Source: Odiellus spinosus (Eukaryota; Arthropoda; Arachnida; Opiliones; Phalangiidae). Taken from it: a DNA stretch of 64,000 nucleotides. Of the stretch, positions 1-12,345 are shown piece after piece. The position numbers and the translations under genes were made by a program. The DNA is taken from assembly GCA_963920705.1 (NCBI GenBank), contig OY987232.1, positions 19,222,442-19,286,441 on the forward strand, written 5' to 3'. The first letter of the stretch is position 1; the number at the start of each line of letters is the position of its first letter. The notes beneath the pieces are model-generated. The model searched no databases. It was not told where the DNA came from and saw nothing but the letters and a program-made list of their open reading frames with translations.

Positions 1-1365
1 TAAAATTTTCATTTAAAAACTATAATTATATCATAATTATGTCCTTACATCTAGGTGTTTAAGTTCCCCCAGACCTCCGCGACATTATAAGGTATCTTTA
101 CTGTTAGCCGCCTACCTCGTCAACGGTGTGTTCCGATTTCGCCCAAATATTTCGCCCAAAATTATCTATTCCCATTTCGCCCAATTGTTAGGTTAGGTAG
201 GGTTAGGTTAGATTATTTGAGATTGGGCGAAATGGGAATTGGGTCAAATGTTTTGGGCGAAATGGGGGTAAACCTCGTCAACTACCCCCGCGAAACGCAA
301 ACACAATAACATCGGTAAGCCTCGGCCCCTCCCCCGTACATCGGCGAAGTCAAATATCATCAATAAAGCACACATAACTTACCCCAAAAAAATTAAATTT
401 TCTAAACTCACCGAATTTGGGGGGACCAAAAGAGTTTACATCCTAAATTCCATATAGTTTAGACATCCTTCGCTCACGTATTACAAGGATTAACGATATT
501 TTAAACGCGAATTAAACCGAATTTAATTTTACTAAACCATCAGCGTACCGTTACTGTCAAGGCGCCATATTATTCTCTAGACGGGGAAGAAGGGGGAGGC
601 CCTAGGAGGGGCGTAACGAGAGGGCATGACTGGAAATAAGCAAAAATAATCTAGAGTTGTATTATGGGCGTATATTCGTAATTAAAAATTAATAAATACG
701 AATAATTAAAACATTTTGAAGTGTTTTAAAGCTAAACTAAGGTTTAAAATAATTATAATTGTTTTAAAATTTATCCTGACACGCGTTAATTGTTATAAAA
801 TGTTTCAAAATTGATAAAAATTGAAAACGTATATTAAACAAATAATTTGGGTATATCCATGGAGTAATAACACTAATAGCTATAGGAGTTGAAGGTATAA
901 AAAGTTGTTATGTTTAATTTAAATTAATTATAAGTAAAACCAGGTTATTTTTGTACTTTTTAAAGTGAGATTAATAACAGATACTCTTTGGATTCGAGGC
1001 TAGACGCTTAATATCAGTAACTGATAAACCTAACACTCATGTTACAAACAATTCAAAAATAAAATATCTGAAATAAATATTAAAAACCAAAGATAATGAT
1101 TATCTTATTTCAAACACTAAATATTTCTTAACTATTTTTTTTTTAACTAAATCCTGATATCTTTGACATGGAACAGTGCATGATTTCTCGCGTGTGACCT
1201 GAACATTGGTCACTATCAAGAGTCGTGTTGGGAATTTAATATCTATCATATATATTACACGTAGACAATCTTAGATGACAGTGTAAAAGAAACTTCGAGA
1301 CAATGTCACTACTATGAGATATCGACCACGTTTCAAGTCAACTGAGATTGACTTTTTTATATCTA
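1..1365. other. Intergenic AT-rich DNA
   Basis: No gene is recognisable. The stretch holds the palindromic mini-element listed separately (about 135-266) and otherwise unique AT-rich sequence. I see no significant open frame, RNA gene or clear transposon end up to the family A element. Confidence 0.6.
135..266. mobile_element. Palindromic mini-element (fold-back MITE)
   Basis: Two arms of roughly 45 bp are inverted copies of each other. Each carries the word TTCGCCCAA or its complement TTGGGCGAA more than once (left arm about 136-183, right arm about 221-264). The loop (188-215) is a run of GTTAGG/GGTTAG units. This looks like a very short non-autonomous fold-back element. No target duplication is clear and there is no coding capacity. 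Confidence 0.6.
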
Positions 1366-1947
1366 AAGTGAAACTATTACTAATTTTTCAGGGGTTTAAA
1401 AATAGAGCTTGGAATCGGATAATGAATAACTTATCCATTGATAACTAGGCTTGTTTTCGGATAATTATTTAAACAGAATCGTATTCAAATGCTCGATACG
1501 AATTAGACCCGGAGATAAAATTTCAATTAATAAACGAATTATCCATCAATTTATTCGAACTTGGATAACGGGCCGAGATAAAAATACGACGTTTCTCGAA
1601 ATCCCTAATATAGAATGAAATATAATAATTCCATTTTGTTCGTCTAAATCGAAAGGAACGGTTCTAGCTTCGAGATCTCAATTTTGGGTTAAAATAGACG
1701 AAGAAACTCTTTGGTTTCAAATTGTCGTTATCGGCGAATGAATAACTTTATAACTCGTATCAATTTCCCAATTTAACAATGAGTAGGAATCGCGTTAGTT
1801 TTCCGTTACATTCGGATATCCGTTAATACCTCGAATAAGAAATGGATATTTTAATATCCGATTGACATTCACAGATGCTCTTATTCAATTAAACAATAAA
1901 ATTATACGAATTTCGAGGAATTTGAAAAAATTATTATAGTTTCACTT
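1366..1947 (+). mobile_element. Family A TIR element, copy 1
   Basis: A 582 bp non-autonomous element. It starts AAGTGAAACTATTACTAAT and ends with the inverted counterpart (TTATTATAGTTTCACTT), with a TA dinucleotide immediately outside both ends (1364-1365 and 1948-1949). This is consistent with a TA target duplication of the Tc1/mariner type, though the superfamily is not proven. The interior (about 1397-1915) recurs near 24669-25190 and 26717-27236 (inverted), 32266-32600 and 48318-48845 (direct). There is no coding capacity. Confidence 0.7.
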
Positions 1948-1949
1948 TA

Positions 1950-3082
1950 AAATTGGGGGACTTGCTTTGGGGTCTGGTTTCGGAGCTAGGGCAATTTAAG
2001 TTTTTATTTTTTTTTTCTTCTAAACAACTACGGCAAAACGTTTTTCGTGAAGGAGTGTGGGTTGAACATCGTGAGGTGGCTCAAATTCGTCTTCCCAAAA
2101 ATATAATTTTCCAAGATGAAATAATTGGTGGTTTAAGATAAAAAAAATGGCGAGAAATTACACAGGCATTTCCATTTTTTTTTTATTTTACTTTTAGATC
2201 CAAAAAGCTGGTTTATATCCTATTAGAATTAAATGCTTTTAAAATATATGAATTACTAAATAAATTAACCTCCTATTGCATAAACTAACTTGTAAGATTA
2301 TTAAAATTATTTTTCAGATTATTTATTTTCAGATAAATTGTTTCGGATAAAAATTGGATTGGCTTAATAATTTTCAAAATATACGAGTATTATTCAAAGA
2401 TGTGATGGTCCGATCTACTTTAATTCTACGAGGTCTAACATGTCGTATCACTTCGCCATAACGTTTTTAATTATGCCGACTAATTTCGTACACCTTCGTA
2501 TATTTGGTCTTTCAATCAATATTTATAAAAACATTCATCTAAATGATTATTTGATTGCAAACCTAATCCCAAATATATTACGCACGCAGTGCTAGTAATG
2601 CTACCGTTCGCTTCGGGCCATCTTAGTTTCGAGTCTCTTCCTATTTATCAGTCTCTTTCGTAACGGACTGATATGTAAGTAAAATACAAATTAAATTTCT
2701 TTCCCCATTTAAAGTGATAGTGACACTTAGTATAAGGAATACTGGATCTCCATGGATCAATTACATTGGTCGGAACCTAAAGGGGAGTTCACGTGATCTC
2801 CATGAATCCAGCTAAGCCTATTTTTAGTTTTAAATTTATTTTTAGACGCGTTGTTAGGTTGCATAACCACTTTAAATATAATCATATATTTGTTAAATGC
2901 AATATTGGTGAATTTTCCATACGAATAAGGTTGCTATAGCAACGAGTCTATTTTCCGCTTCAGTAATATTCTTCGACTTGGTTTCAGCCTAATTGACTCT
3001 TCGTGAGCAGCCGACGCTCTTGATCGGTACAGGATTATTTCTAATTACAGTGAGGCGAAAAAAAAGGTTCGCTAGGGGATAC
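1950..3082. other. Intergenic DNA
   Basis: AT-rich sequence without a recognisable gene. Around 2708 there is a copy of the recurrent word AAAGTGATAGTGACACT, which resembles the TIR ends of the family A/D elements, but I could not pair it with a second end. The short open frames have no family signature. Confidence 0.5.
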
Positions 3083-3089
3083 TCTATAC

Positions 3090-3396
3090 CAGAAGCCGAT
3101 GAAAGCCTCCTTCGAAGTCTATTACTCCCGGGTCTCGTCTACCCCTCTCTGTATGGGTTAGTTTCAAAAAGCGCGATTCGTACGCCTCCTAACGGTAGAT
3201 ATTTTCGGAGCGGGAGTTCGTCCAGCGAATATCTCTAGCAGTCTCGGAGTTCGTCAAAAAAACGTCGTCGTATGTGGAGAGAGAGAATTTCCAATTTTCC
3301 GTAGACAGGGGGGACACCTCCGGTCTCGTAAAATTGGGAATTTTACCCATACAGAGAGGAGTAGTAGACTTCAAAGGAGGGTTTCATCTACTTCTG
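3090..3396 (+). mobile_element. MITE with 7-bp TSD, copy 1
   Basis: Inverted ends CAGAAGCCGATGAAA and its near-complement (ending CATCTACTTCTG), followed inward by CCTCCTTYGAAGTCTA in both arms. It is flanked by a perfect 7 bp direct repeat TCTATAC (3083-3089 and 3397-3403). Two more copies are at 21374-21711 and 42609-42945, each also with an exact 7 bp duplication. This copy lacks about 30 bp found inside the left arm of the others. Small open frames across it are chance frames. Confidence 0.85.
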
Positions 3397-3403
3397 TCTA
3401 TAC

Positions 3404-4434
3404 CTATACCGCTTCTTCGTTTCAAACCCGAAATCGCACAAATAAACCACTGAAATAAAATTGGAAGTCTGACTTCATCTAATCATGACTTGTAAGTTAA
3501 TATTTACAAGTGGAAATCGTTATTATTAATTGTAAATTTAACTGGAAATGGAAATTGAGTCATATTTTCGAGTTGATCGTTAAAAAACGATTCAAAATAT
3601 ATATACATATGTAGAAATAGAACCAAATTAACAGTAAAAATACTTATTTTATATTTACCCATTTCCGAAATTTTTAAAATTAAAATTCATTGCAATCTAC
3701 GTCATATGGTTGCGTAATTTCGCTATTAATAGAGCATACAGTTAATTATTGTGTTAGTAATAATGTCGGTTTCGCGTAGTCTCTTTCGTATAAGTACTTA
3801 ATCCATACATTTCGTATGAATTTAATTAATGCTAATTAATCCAGAAATATTGTGTAAAAAATCGCCTATTTATTTTAGTAATTTTAAATGATGTTTTAAA
3901 ATATGATTAAATTAAAAATATAACTCATAGACATTCCAACAGAATGTGACGTCATTAGGATACCATCAAAATTAACTATTTTACGAGATATTTTACTATA
4001 AAGCTTCAAGTTATGATTAAAAAGTGATAATTATGAAAATTAATAAATAATAATAGGTATACAGTGCAATGAACCTTGATATTACTAGAATTGGAACTGG
4101 TCGTGAGAATATTTTAAGACAGATATAGGAAGGATAAAAACACTATAATCTAGATAGTAATCTTTCAAAACCACGTCAACAGAGGGTCCATCCCTTACGA
4201 GACGAATACGCTAGCTTTCTATCCGTGGCCAAATACACAAACCTCCCGGGTCCTACATTGCGAATAAAACCAAGCTGTAAGTATGGGTTAGTACCACAAA
4301 GAATTATTACTTTAAAGGGGTAACGAAGCCACGCAGATTTCTCACGAAATCAATACGTAAATTGAATAAAATTAAAATTACTAAAGTACCAGGAGTATTT
4401 GAGTAACAATGAGAAAATTAAGCCTTACGCTTAA
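3404..4434. other. Intergenic DNA with family D repeat
   Basis: Positions about 3540-3860 hold a family D copy. Its signatures are the word around 3580 that contains CGTTAAAAAACGATTC followed by an ATATATACATATGTAG tract, and the downstream GCAATCTACGTCAT. Both words recur near 25700-26000, 60760 and 63230-63320. The remainder (3860-4434) is unassigned AT-rich sequence. Confidence 0.55.
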
Positions 4435-6003
4435 TCAACTAAAAACTAACTAAAAACCCCTTTCTAGAAATGGGTGCCTTGCAATAATTGTTGCAGATGT
4501 GGTTAGGTTAATTCTAGCAATGTAGAAACCATTTTCCAATCCCCACAATTGAAAAACAGACACAAATTACTTGGAATCAACCAAAAACTAACTAAAAACT
4601 CCTTTCTAGAAATGGGTGCCTTGCAATAATTGTTGCAGATGTGGTTAGGTTAATTCTAGCAATGTAAAAACCATTTTCCAATCCCCACAATTGAAAAACA
4701 GCCAATGATTACTTGGAATCAACCAAAACTAACTAAAAACCCCTTTCTAGAAATGGGTGCTTTGCAATAATTGTTGCAGATGTGGTTCGGTTAATTCTAG
4801 CAATGTAAAAACTATTTTTCAATCCCCACAATTGAAAAACAGCCAATGATTACTTGGAATCAAATAAACACCAACTAAAAAGCCCTTTCTAGAAATGGGT
4901 GCCTTGCAATAATTGTTGCAGATGTGGTTATGTTAATTCTAGCAATGTAGAAACCATTTTCCAATCCCCACAATTGAAAAACAGCCACAAATTACTTGGA
5001 ATCAACCAAAAAATCACTAAAAACCCATTTCTAGAAATGGGTGCCTTGCAATAATTGTTGCAGATGCGGTTCGGTAAAAAACTAGCATGTAAAAACCATT
5101 TTTCAATCCCCACAATTGAAAAACAGCCAATGATTACTTGGAATCAACTAAAAACTAACTAAAAACCCCTTTCTAGAAATGGGTGCCTTGCAATAATTGT
5201 TGCAGATGTGGTTAGGTTAATTCTAGCAATATAAAAACCATTTTCCAATCCCCACAATTGAAAAACAGCCAATGATTACTTGGAATCAACCAAAAACTAC
5301 TAAAAACCCCTTTCTAGAAATGGGTGCCTTGCAATAATTGTTGCAGATGTGGTTAGGTTAATTCTAGCAATGTAGAAACCATTTTCCAATCCCCACAATT
5401 GAAAAACAGCCATAAATTACTTGGAATCAACCAAAAACTAACTAAAAACTCCTTTCTAGAAATGGGTGCTTTGCAATAATTGTTGCAGATGTGGTTAGGT
5501 TAATTCTAGCAATGTAGAAACCATTTTCCAATCCCCACAATTGAAAAACGGCCACAAATTACTTGGAATCAACCAAAATCTAACTAAAAGCCCTTTCTAG
5601 AAATGGGTGCGTTGCAATAATTGTTGCAGATGTGGTTCGGTTAATTCTAGCAATGTAGAAACCATTTTCCAATCCCCACAATTGAAAAACAGCCACAAAT
5701 TACTTGAAATCAACCAAAAAATAACTAAAAACCCATTTCTAGAAATGGGTGCCTTGCAATAATTGTTGCAGATGTGGTTAGGTTAATTCTAGCAATGTAG
5801 AAACCATTTTCCAATCCCCACAATTGAAAAACAGCCACAAATTACTTGGAATCAACTAAAAACTAACTAAAAACCCCTTTCTAGAAATGGGTGCGTTGCA
5901 ATAATTGTTGCAGATGTCGTTAGGTTAATTCTAGCAATGTAGAAACCATTTTCCAATCCCCACAATTGAAAAACAGCCACAAATTACTTGGAATCAACCA
6001 AAC
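4435..6003. repeat. Tandem satellite, about 142 bp unit, 11 copies
   Basis: About eleven head-to-tail copies of a 140-144 bp unit. Each contains the perfect palindrome TTTCTAGAAA, the near-palindrome TGCAATAATTGTTGCA, the block GGTTAGGTTAATTCTAG and the block CCAATCCCCACAATTG. Copies differ by scattered substitutions and 1-4 bp indels. The unit is close to nucleosome-core length. No coding function is apparent; the short minus-strand frame here is a repeat artefact. Confidence 0.9.
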
Positions 6004-6611
6004 ACATCCGCATTACCGCTTTAGTCTATGATTATTAACAATTGACACCTGGCTTCATAAGCGTACTCTAACGGCAAACAATGACAGAAGTAATAAAGAA
6101 CAAAACGTGAGAGACTGCTATGGAGAATTAACAGACGCCCACGGACATTTGTTAGTTACTACTTCTCCCACTGTTTGCCACTAGAGGACCCTTATGAACC
6201 CTAGGTTTGGTTATTAATCTTCGTCTAATAAAGATAAAAATGCCTTTTTTTTAATTAAAAGAGAGGTTAATGAATAACATAATCCCTTAATTGGCTAATC
6301 ATTTGAAAACTCTTTCAATTGGATATATGACCTCCCAGTTTAGCTATCTAATGCGCAAAATTTCGATTTGAATAGAGCCTTTTTTGCACTGTTAAAAAAG
6401 CAAAACCCCTTTTTCTTCAAATGACGGCAGGATTTTCCACTCCTATTTCATTTTGAAACTTCTTTTCAAGCTGTAAACTTTGAATAGAAAATTTTTCTTT
6501 CGAAGCTTTAAAGCGGGAGCGTTACAATAAACTGGCAAATGTCTGTTCAAGTGCAAGAATCACCAAGTTTAAGAAAAAACAGTTCTTTGACACGTACCAA
6601 AATATTTATTT
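6004..6611. other. Intergenic DNA
   Basis: AT-rich unique sequence between two tandem arrays. I see no gene or element end that I can support. Confidence 0.5.
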
Positions 6612-7112
6612 TCTCTGACCATTTGGGCAATTTTCAAATTCCCTGACTTTTCCCTGACCTTTGGGGCCACTTTCCAAATTCCCTGACTTTTCTGACTTTT
6701 TGGGCTAATTTCCAAATTCCCTGACTTTTCCCTGACCTTTGGGGCCACTTTCCAAATTCCCTGAGTTTTCCCTGACCTATTGGAGTAATTTCCAAATTCC
6801 CTGACTTTTCCCTGACCTTTGGGGCCACATTCCAAATTCCCTGACCTTTCGGGCTAATTTCCAAATTCCCTGACTTTTCCCTGACCTTTGGGGCCACGTA
6901 CTTTCCAAATTCCCTGACTTTTCTGACTTTTTGGGCTAATTTCCAAATTCCCTGACTTATCCCTGACCTTTGGGGCCACTTTCCAAATTCCCTGGGTTTT
7001 CCCTGACCTATTGGAGTAATTTTCCAAATTCCCTGACCTATGGGGCCACTTTCCAAATTCCCTAACTTTTCTCTGACTTTTTGGGCTAATTTCCAAATTC
7101 CCCGAGTTTTCC
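6612..7112. repeat. Minisatellite, about 36-40 bp unit
   Basis: About 13 units built from TTTCCAAATTCCCTGAC plus alternating linkers (CCTGACCTTTGGGGCCAC or TTTTTGGGCTAA). The alternation makes a higher-order repeat of about 75 bp. The array is followed by CCAGGTCGTGTACGAACCC, which resembles the end of a hAT-type element, so the array may be the expanded interior of one. Open minus-strand frames in several phases arise because the unit has few stop codons and are not genes. Confidence 0.85.
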
Positions 7113-7865
7113 AGGTCGTGTACGAACCCTTCAATATTTTTATTACAATTACATCAGGGGTTTTATTTCTGAATTTATTCCTAACAAATTCTAATTTAAA
7201 TTTGTTTTATATCTTCATATACCATCCCTTGAAACGTCTTTGACTCATTGTCGCTGTAGACCATTGAAAACAGTCTTAAAAGACCATTATAATTCACTTC
7301 TAGTAATATCAAGTTTCAATGAACATGTTTTATAGAATCTGTCGCCTTAAATAGCACAAAAGATTTCAGTGTTAGTCGCTTTCTTGTCACCTGCAGGTAT
7401 AAGAAGAGCTTTTCTTTCCAACAGTGTCTTACAGTTTAAATTCTTCGAAGCAATGAGTTTAAATCTAATCTGTACGAAACATATCCCTTAGATTTAATGC
7501 GGTTTCATAGAACATTATAACATTAACTCTAATAAAACAAACAAAGACTTCTATGAAATAGAATAGGGTCCTTTTTTTTTCTCTTTGACGAAGTTCCGAC
7601 GCCGACTAAGAAATTCTTATAGGACACATTAAAACCTGATTTTTTTTTATTATTATTTCTATACCCTGAGATTCCTCGCTTTCAAAGAATTCGGCAAAAA
7701 ATACCGTTTTTTCTGGAGTTTATCCAAATAATGAATTTCTGAGGAAATTAAAGTTAAGCTTTCACGTATTTTTAATTACTTCAATATAGTTCTAAAGCGC
7801 TTAATTACCAGGGTAATCGTAATTCTTTAAGATGTGGTAAATTAAATTATCAAAAATTACTTTTA
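7113..7865. other. Intergenic DNA
   Basis: AT-rich sequence. No gene, RNA or mobile element is recognised. Confidence 0.5.
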
Positions 7866-8206
7866 TGAAAAAGACAGCGCGAGAATTAACTGTAGGATCT
7901 ATAATGTCGAAATCACGTGAGCATAATGATGACGTATATTGCGGGGAATTTTTATTTTAAAAATTTCAAAAATAGTCTAATATATGGTTTTAACGTAATG
8001 GGTTGGTTTTATAATTATATTCTTCGACAGTTCGTTAGATAACATTAATATTAAACCATTAAAATTTTAAATATGATGTAATTATAACAACTTTCGTTAA
8101 TAATCAAAATATTCGTTGGAAATACTCTCAAATCAACGATCTTTACGAAAATATGACTCAATTTCCATTTAAAGTTCATGAAAAAGTCATGACAGTGTCA
8201 TTTTAA
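7866..8206 (-). mobile_element. Family D element, inverted copy
   Basis: This region reads, in reverse, as the same sequence as 63160-63505. Shared blocks include CTTCGACAGTTCGTTAGAT, AACTTTCGTTAATAATCAAA and GATTTCG/CGAAATCACG. It ends near 8206 with GACAGTGTCATTTTAA, the counterpart of the AAAGTGACGCTGTCAC start of the 63 kb copy. It is non-coding, and the exact left end is uncertain. Confidence 0.6.
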
Positions 8207-8920
8207 TAAACTATAAGGTATTTTTAATGTAGGTTCCCTAGATATTTCATAATGGCATCGGATAAACTAAAACAAATGACTATAAGAAAATCAAAATTAA
8301 CTTAATTTCGAAGTTAACTAAATCTAAACACGAAAGAAACATTCCCTCAAGAAACAAAGGGTATTTTTAGTTAATCTTTTTAGGTGGAAACAAGTGCTAC
8401 ACACGATGCCTGAAGAAAATTCGCTGAAAACCAAAAAAAAACTCGTGTGTTGAGAAGCGAATAAGAAGAAAAAAAAAAAAAAAAAAAAGAAAACTAGGCT
8501 TAGGGTTATTTCCAAGAAGCGTGTAATTTGGCTAGAGCCTTAGAGGATATATAACCTAAAATTTATTTGGTTTAGGAGGGCTAGAAGGGCCGCGAATACA
8601 CCACGCGCTATATAATTTAGTAGATTTTTCAGCGCACTGGACTGTGGAGGGCCGACCCTACTAGCCCATGGAATGCAATTGTTACGCAATCCGAAGAAAA
8701 CAAGAATGAAAAGAAATCTTCGTGTAATTGTAGACGCATGCTATTTAGATTTTAATTCAAAGGGAGAGTGCAACCTAACAACAAGTGATTCTTTTATGGA
8801 TTCCTTATCGTTTAAATAGGATTAATCCAATGATAAACAAAATTGCAAACATATATTAACACTAGAAATAAATTAGGCTTAGTTAGATTCATGGATATCT
8901 CATTGAGATCTCGTCTTAAC
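8207..8920. other. Intergenic DNA with poly(A) tract
   Basis: Unassigned sequence. It includes a poly(A) run of about 20 bases near 8469-8489. I see no gene, and the minus-strand frame across the poly(A) run is an artefact. Confidence 0.5.
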
Positions 8921-9201
8921 CAAGCAGGATCAGAGAAGGAGAGGAAATGTGGGGCTGCGTTGAGTTAGAGAGAGAAGAGCCAACCTCCCACTCGGGTGGA
9001 AAGGGGGGATAGGAAATTCTCGAGGTAAACTGTCGTCACGTGGTCGCTAGCTAGCGCGTCTCATAAAGGATTCGTTTTACCCACGCGACAACATTTTACC
9101 ACGAAACGTCTCTACCCCCGTTCTCCCAGAGTGGGAGTTTAGGCCGAAGCAGTAGGAACCGCGCCGTCCCCACATTTCCTCTCCTTCTCTGATCCTCCTT
9201 G
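8921..9201. mobile_element. hAT-like MITE (281 bp)
   Basis: The ends form an inverted repeat of about 35 bp. The left starts CAAGCAGGATCAGAGAAGG; the right ends CTCTGATCCTCCTTG. TCTTAAC is duplicated directly outside both ends (8914-8920 and 9202-9208), possibly 8 bp as GTCTTAAC because the boundary G is shared. The CAAG-type ends and 7-8 bp duplication suggest the hAT superfamily. There is no coding capacity. Confidence 0.75.
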
Positions 9202-9884
9202 TCTTAACTAATGGTCTATTGTCATTGGTCGCTGATAATTCAATGCTAGGAAATTCAGGATATCCGTGAAGCCTATTTTTCTGGCGAAAGCTCTGACGAT
9301 AAAACTTTCAGAGCCACGTACCAATCATAATAATTGTAAACTTGAACCTAACTGCAGTCTGAAGCCAAGCACTTCGGTACAACATGCGCACGAACTATAG
9401 ATCCATAACATGACGTTACGCGTACAGTACCACTTAAAATGCTTTTACCAGCGGCTTTGGCCGATAGGGTATAAATACGTTAGCGGTTTACGCAAAGGGG
9501 TGTGTACGAAGATGAACAAAGGCCTGAGCTAGGGCTGGTTCTGATTCTAGGTAGAGTAAAAAAAGGGCCTGATTACCCCCTATATTTTATCTCGATTTCG
9601 GTTTTTCTGTAATAATAGTTGAAGGAATTTTTTTTTTCTAGCCAGAGCGGGCTAGATAATAAGGAGAATGGTTCACCGTAATATATATTTTAGTCTGGAA
9701 TAATTTTCCAACATCTTTTGATTTTTTTTTTCTTATTTTTTTATCTTTGAGATGGAGTTAGAAGAAGCCAGGCCCGCCCGCGTCACGACAAGCTTTTACT
9801 ATCGTACGATGTACCCAAAATTTCAGACAAGATGGTTAAAACGAAAGTTGAATTAACAACTCAAGAGTTATATATTTGGACAAA
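9202..9884. other. Intergenic DNA
   Basis: Mixed-composition sequence with some T-rich tracts (near 9630 and 9725). No gene or element is recognised. Confidence 0.5.
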
Positions 9885-10708
9885 CTATTCGATCAAATGA
9901 CCATTCGATCAAACGCGCGTACTTTTAGATTGATTGCCTTTCGTTCAAATGACCATTCGATCAAACGCGCATACTTTACGATTGATTGCCTTTCGATCCA
10001 ATGACCATTCGATAAAACGCGCACACTGTTCGATCGATTGATATCCTTTCGATCAAATGACCATTCGATCAAACGCGCACACTGTTCGATCGAATGATAT
10101 CCTTTCGATCAAATGACCATTCGATCAAACGCGTACACTTTTAGATTGATTACCTTTCGACCAAATGTCCATTCGATCAAACGCGCGTACTTTACGATTG
10201 ATTGCCTTTCGATCCAATGACCATTCGATCAAACGCGCACACTGTTCGATCGAATGATATCCTTTCGATCAAATGACCATTCGATCAAACGCGTACACTT
10301 TTAGATTGATTACCTTTCGACCAAATGTACATTCGATCAAACGGGCACACTGTTCGATTGATTGCCTTTCGACCAACGTCCATTCAATTAAACGAAACAC
10401 CACACCACCGTTCGATCAATTGACCGTTCGATCAATTGACCATTCGATCAATTGACCATTCGATCAATTGACCATTCGATCAATTGACCATTCGATCAAT
10501 TGACCATTCGATCAAATGACCATTCGATCAAATGACCATTCGATCAAACGTGCACATCGTTCGATCAATTGACCATTCGATCAAACGTGCACATCGTTCG
10601 ATCAATTGACCATTCGACCAAATGACCATTCGATCAAATTGTGCACATCGTTCGATCAAATTGTGCACATCGTTCGATCAATTGACCATTCGATCAAACG
10701 ACCCTATG
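9885..10708. repeat. TTCGATCAA minisatellite
   Basis: An irregular array built from the words ATTCGATCAA and TTCGATCGAA with TGACC linkers. A higher-order unit of roughly 60-120 bp (with the CGCGCACACTG linker) lies at 9885-10370. A simple 16 bp unit (TTCGATCAATTGACCA) lies at about 10410-10520, then a mixed tail with GTGCACATCG. The palindromes TTCGATCGAA and TCAATTGA recur throughout. Open frames here are artefacts. Confidence 0.9.
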
Positions 10709-11290
10709 ACATCTAAGATTATTATTCTACCTTTCTTTGGTTAGCAAACAATTCTAAAAGCAAAATTGCGAGTGTGACAAACGCATTAGTTCTTCTTAAA
10801 GGTATATGCGCGGGTGAAACTAAAATCTGGGAGGGAAAAAGGGATAGGTAGGGTGGTTGTGGAGATGAGGATGGCCATTTCTTTTGGTCATGTTGTGATT
10901 ATAATAACGCTGGGGTTTTTATAATGATGGTGTTTGGTCGTGGCACGGATGCAACGGAGGCCTTACACGTTTTCCCCAAAGTGAACCCACCGCTACAGCG
11001 CCAATGGACCTTCGTTTCCCATTGGCCATTACAAGTTTCTACCCCTTAAAGGATGGCTCAAAAGGAATATCTATTAATTGGACGCTCTTATAATACTATT
11101 ATATATTTCTAAGAAACTATCAAGCTTAAAAACTACTTGACTATTCATTCTATGAAACTATCCAATTTAAATATTACATCACTATTCTATGAAACTATTT
11201 AATAGAAAATTAGATGACCTATTAATTCCATGAAACTATAAAAAAAATATAAATTATATAAAAAAACTGACCATACCAATTTGCAAGAAA
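10709..11290. other. Intergenic DNA, degenerate array edge
   Basis: The first part (10709-11050) is unique sequence with no recognised gene. From about 11084 onward, degenerate relatives of the 40 bp unit (CTATTCTATGAAACTAT) appear and lead into the regular array. Confidence 0.5.
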
Positions 11291-12345
11291 TCGGACTACT
11301 CTAAGAAATTATCCAATAAATATATTTATAATGAAACTATTCTATGAAATATCCAATAAATATATTTATAATCTAACTATTCTATGAAAGATCCAATAAA
11401 TATATTTATAATCTAACTATTCTATGAAATATCCAATAAATATATTTATAATCTAACTATTCTATGAAATTATCCAATAAATATATTTATACTGAAACTA
11501 TTCTATGAAATATCCAATAAATATATTTATAATCTAACTATTCTATGAAATTATCCAATAAATATATTTATACTGAAACTATTCTATGAAATATCCAATA
11601 AATATATTTATAATCTAACTATTCTATGAAATATCCAATAAATATATTTATAATCTAACTATTCTATGAAATATCCAATAAATATATTTATAATCTAACT
11701 ATTCTATGAAATTATCCAATAAATATATTTATACTGAAACTATTCTATGAAATATCCAATAAATATATTTATAATCTAACTATTCTATGAAATATCCAAT
11801 AAATATATTTATAATCTAACTATTCTATGAAAGATCCAATAAATATATTTATAATCTAACTATTCTATGAAATATCCAATAAATATATTTATAATCTAAC
11901 TATTCTATGAAATTATCCAATAAATATATTTATAATGAAACTATTCTATGAAATATCCAATAAATATATTTATAATCTAACTATTCTATGAAATATCCAA
12001 TAAATATATTTATAATCTAACTATTCTATGAAATATCCAATAAATATATTTATAATCTAACTATTCTATGAAATTATCCAATAAATATATTTATACTGAA
12101 ACTATTCTATGAAATATCCAATAAATATATTTATAATCTAACTATTCTATGAAATATCCAATAAATATATTTATAATCTAACTATTCTATAAAATATCCA
12201 ATAAATATATTTATAATCTAACTATTCTATGAAATATCCAATAAATATATTTATAATCTAACTATTCTATGAAATATCCAATAAATATATTTATAATGAA
12301 ACTATTCTATGAAATTATCCTATAAATATATTTATAATCTAACTA
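11291..12345. repeat. AT-rich tandem repeat, 40 bp unit, about 26 copies
   Basis: Unit CTATTCTATGAAATATCCAA followed by TAAATATATTTATAATCTAA. A 41-42 bp variant (AAATTATCC..., ACTGAA) is interspersed at intervals and gives a higher-order pattern. The edges decay on both sides. It is non-coding. Confidence 0.93.

Noticed and set aside
6569-7134. Overlapping minus-strand frames up to 166 codons
   Set aside because: They read through the 6.6-7.1 kb minisatellite in more than one phase; repetition explains the openness.
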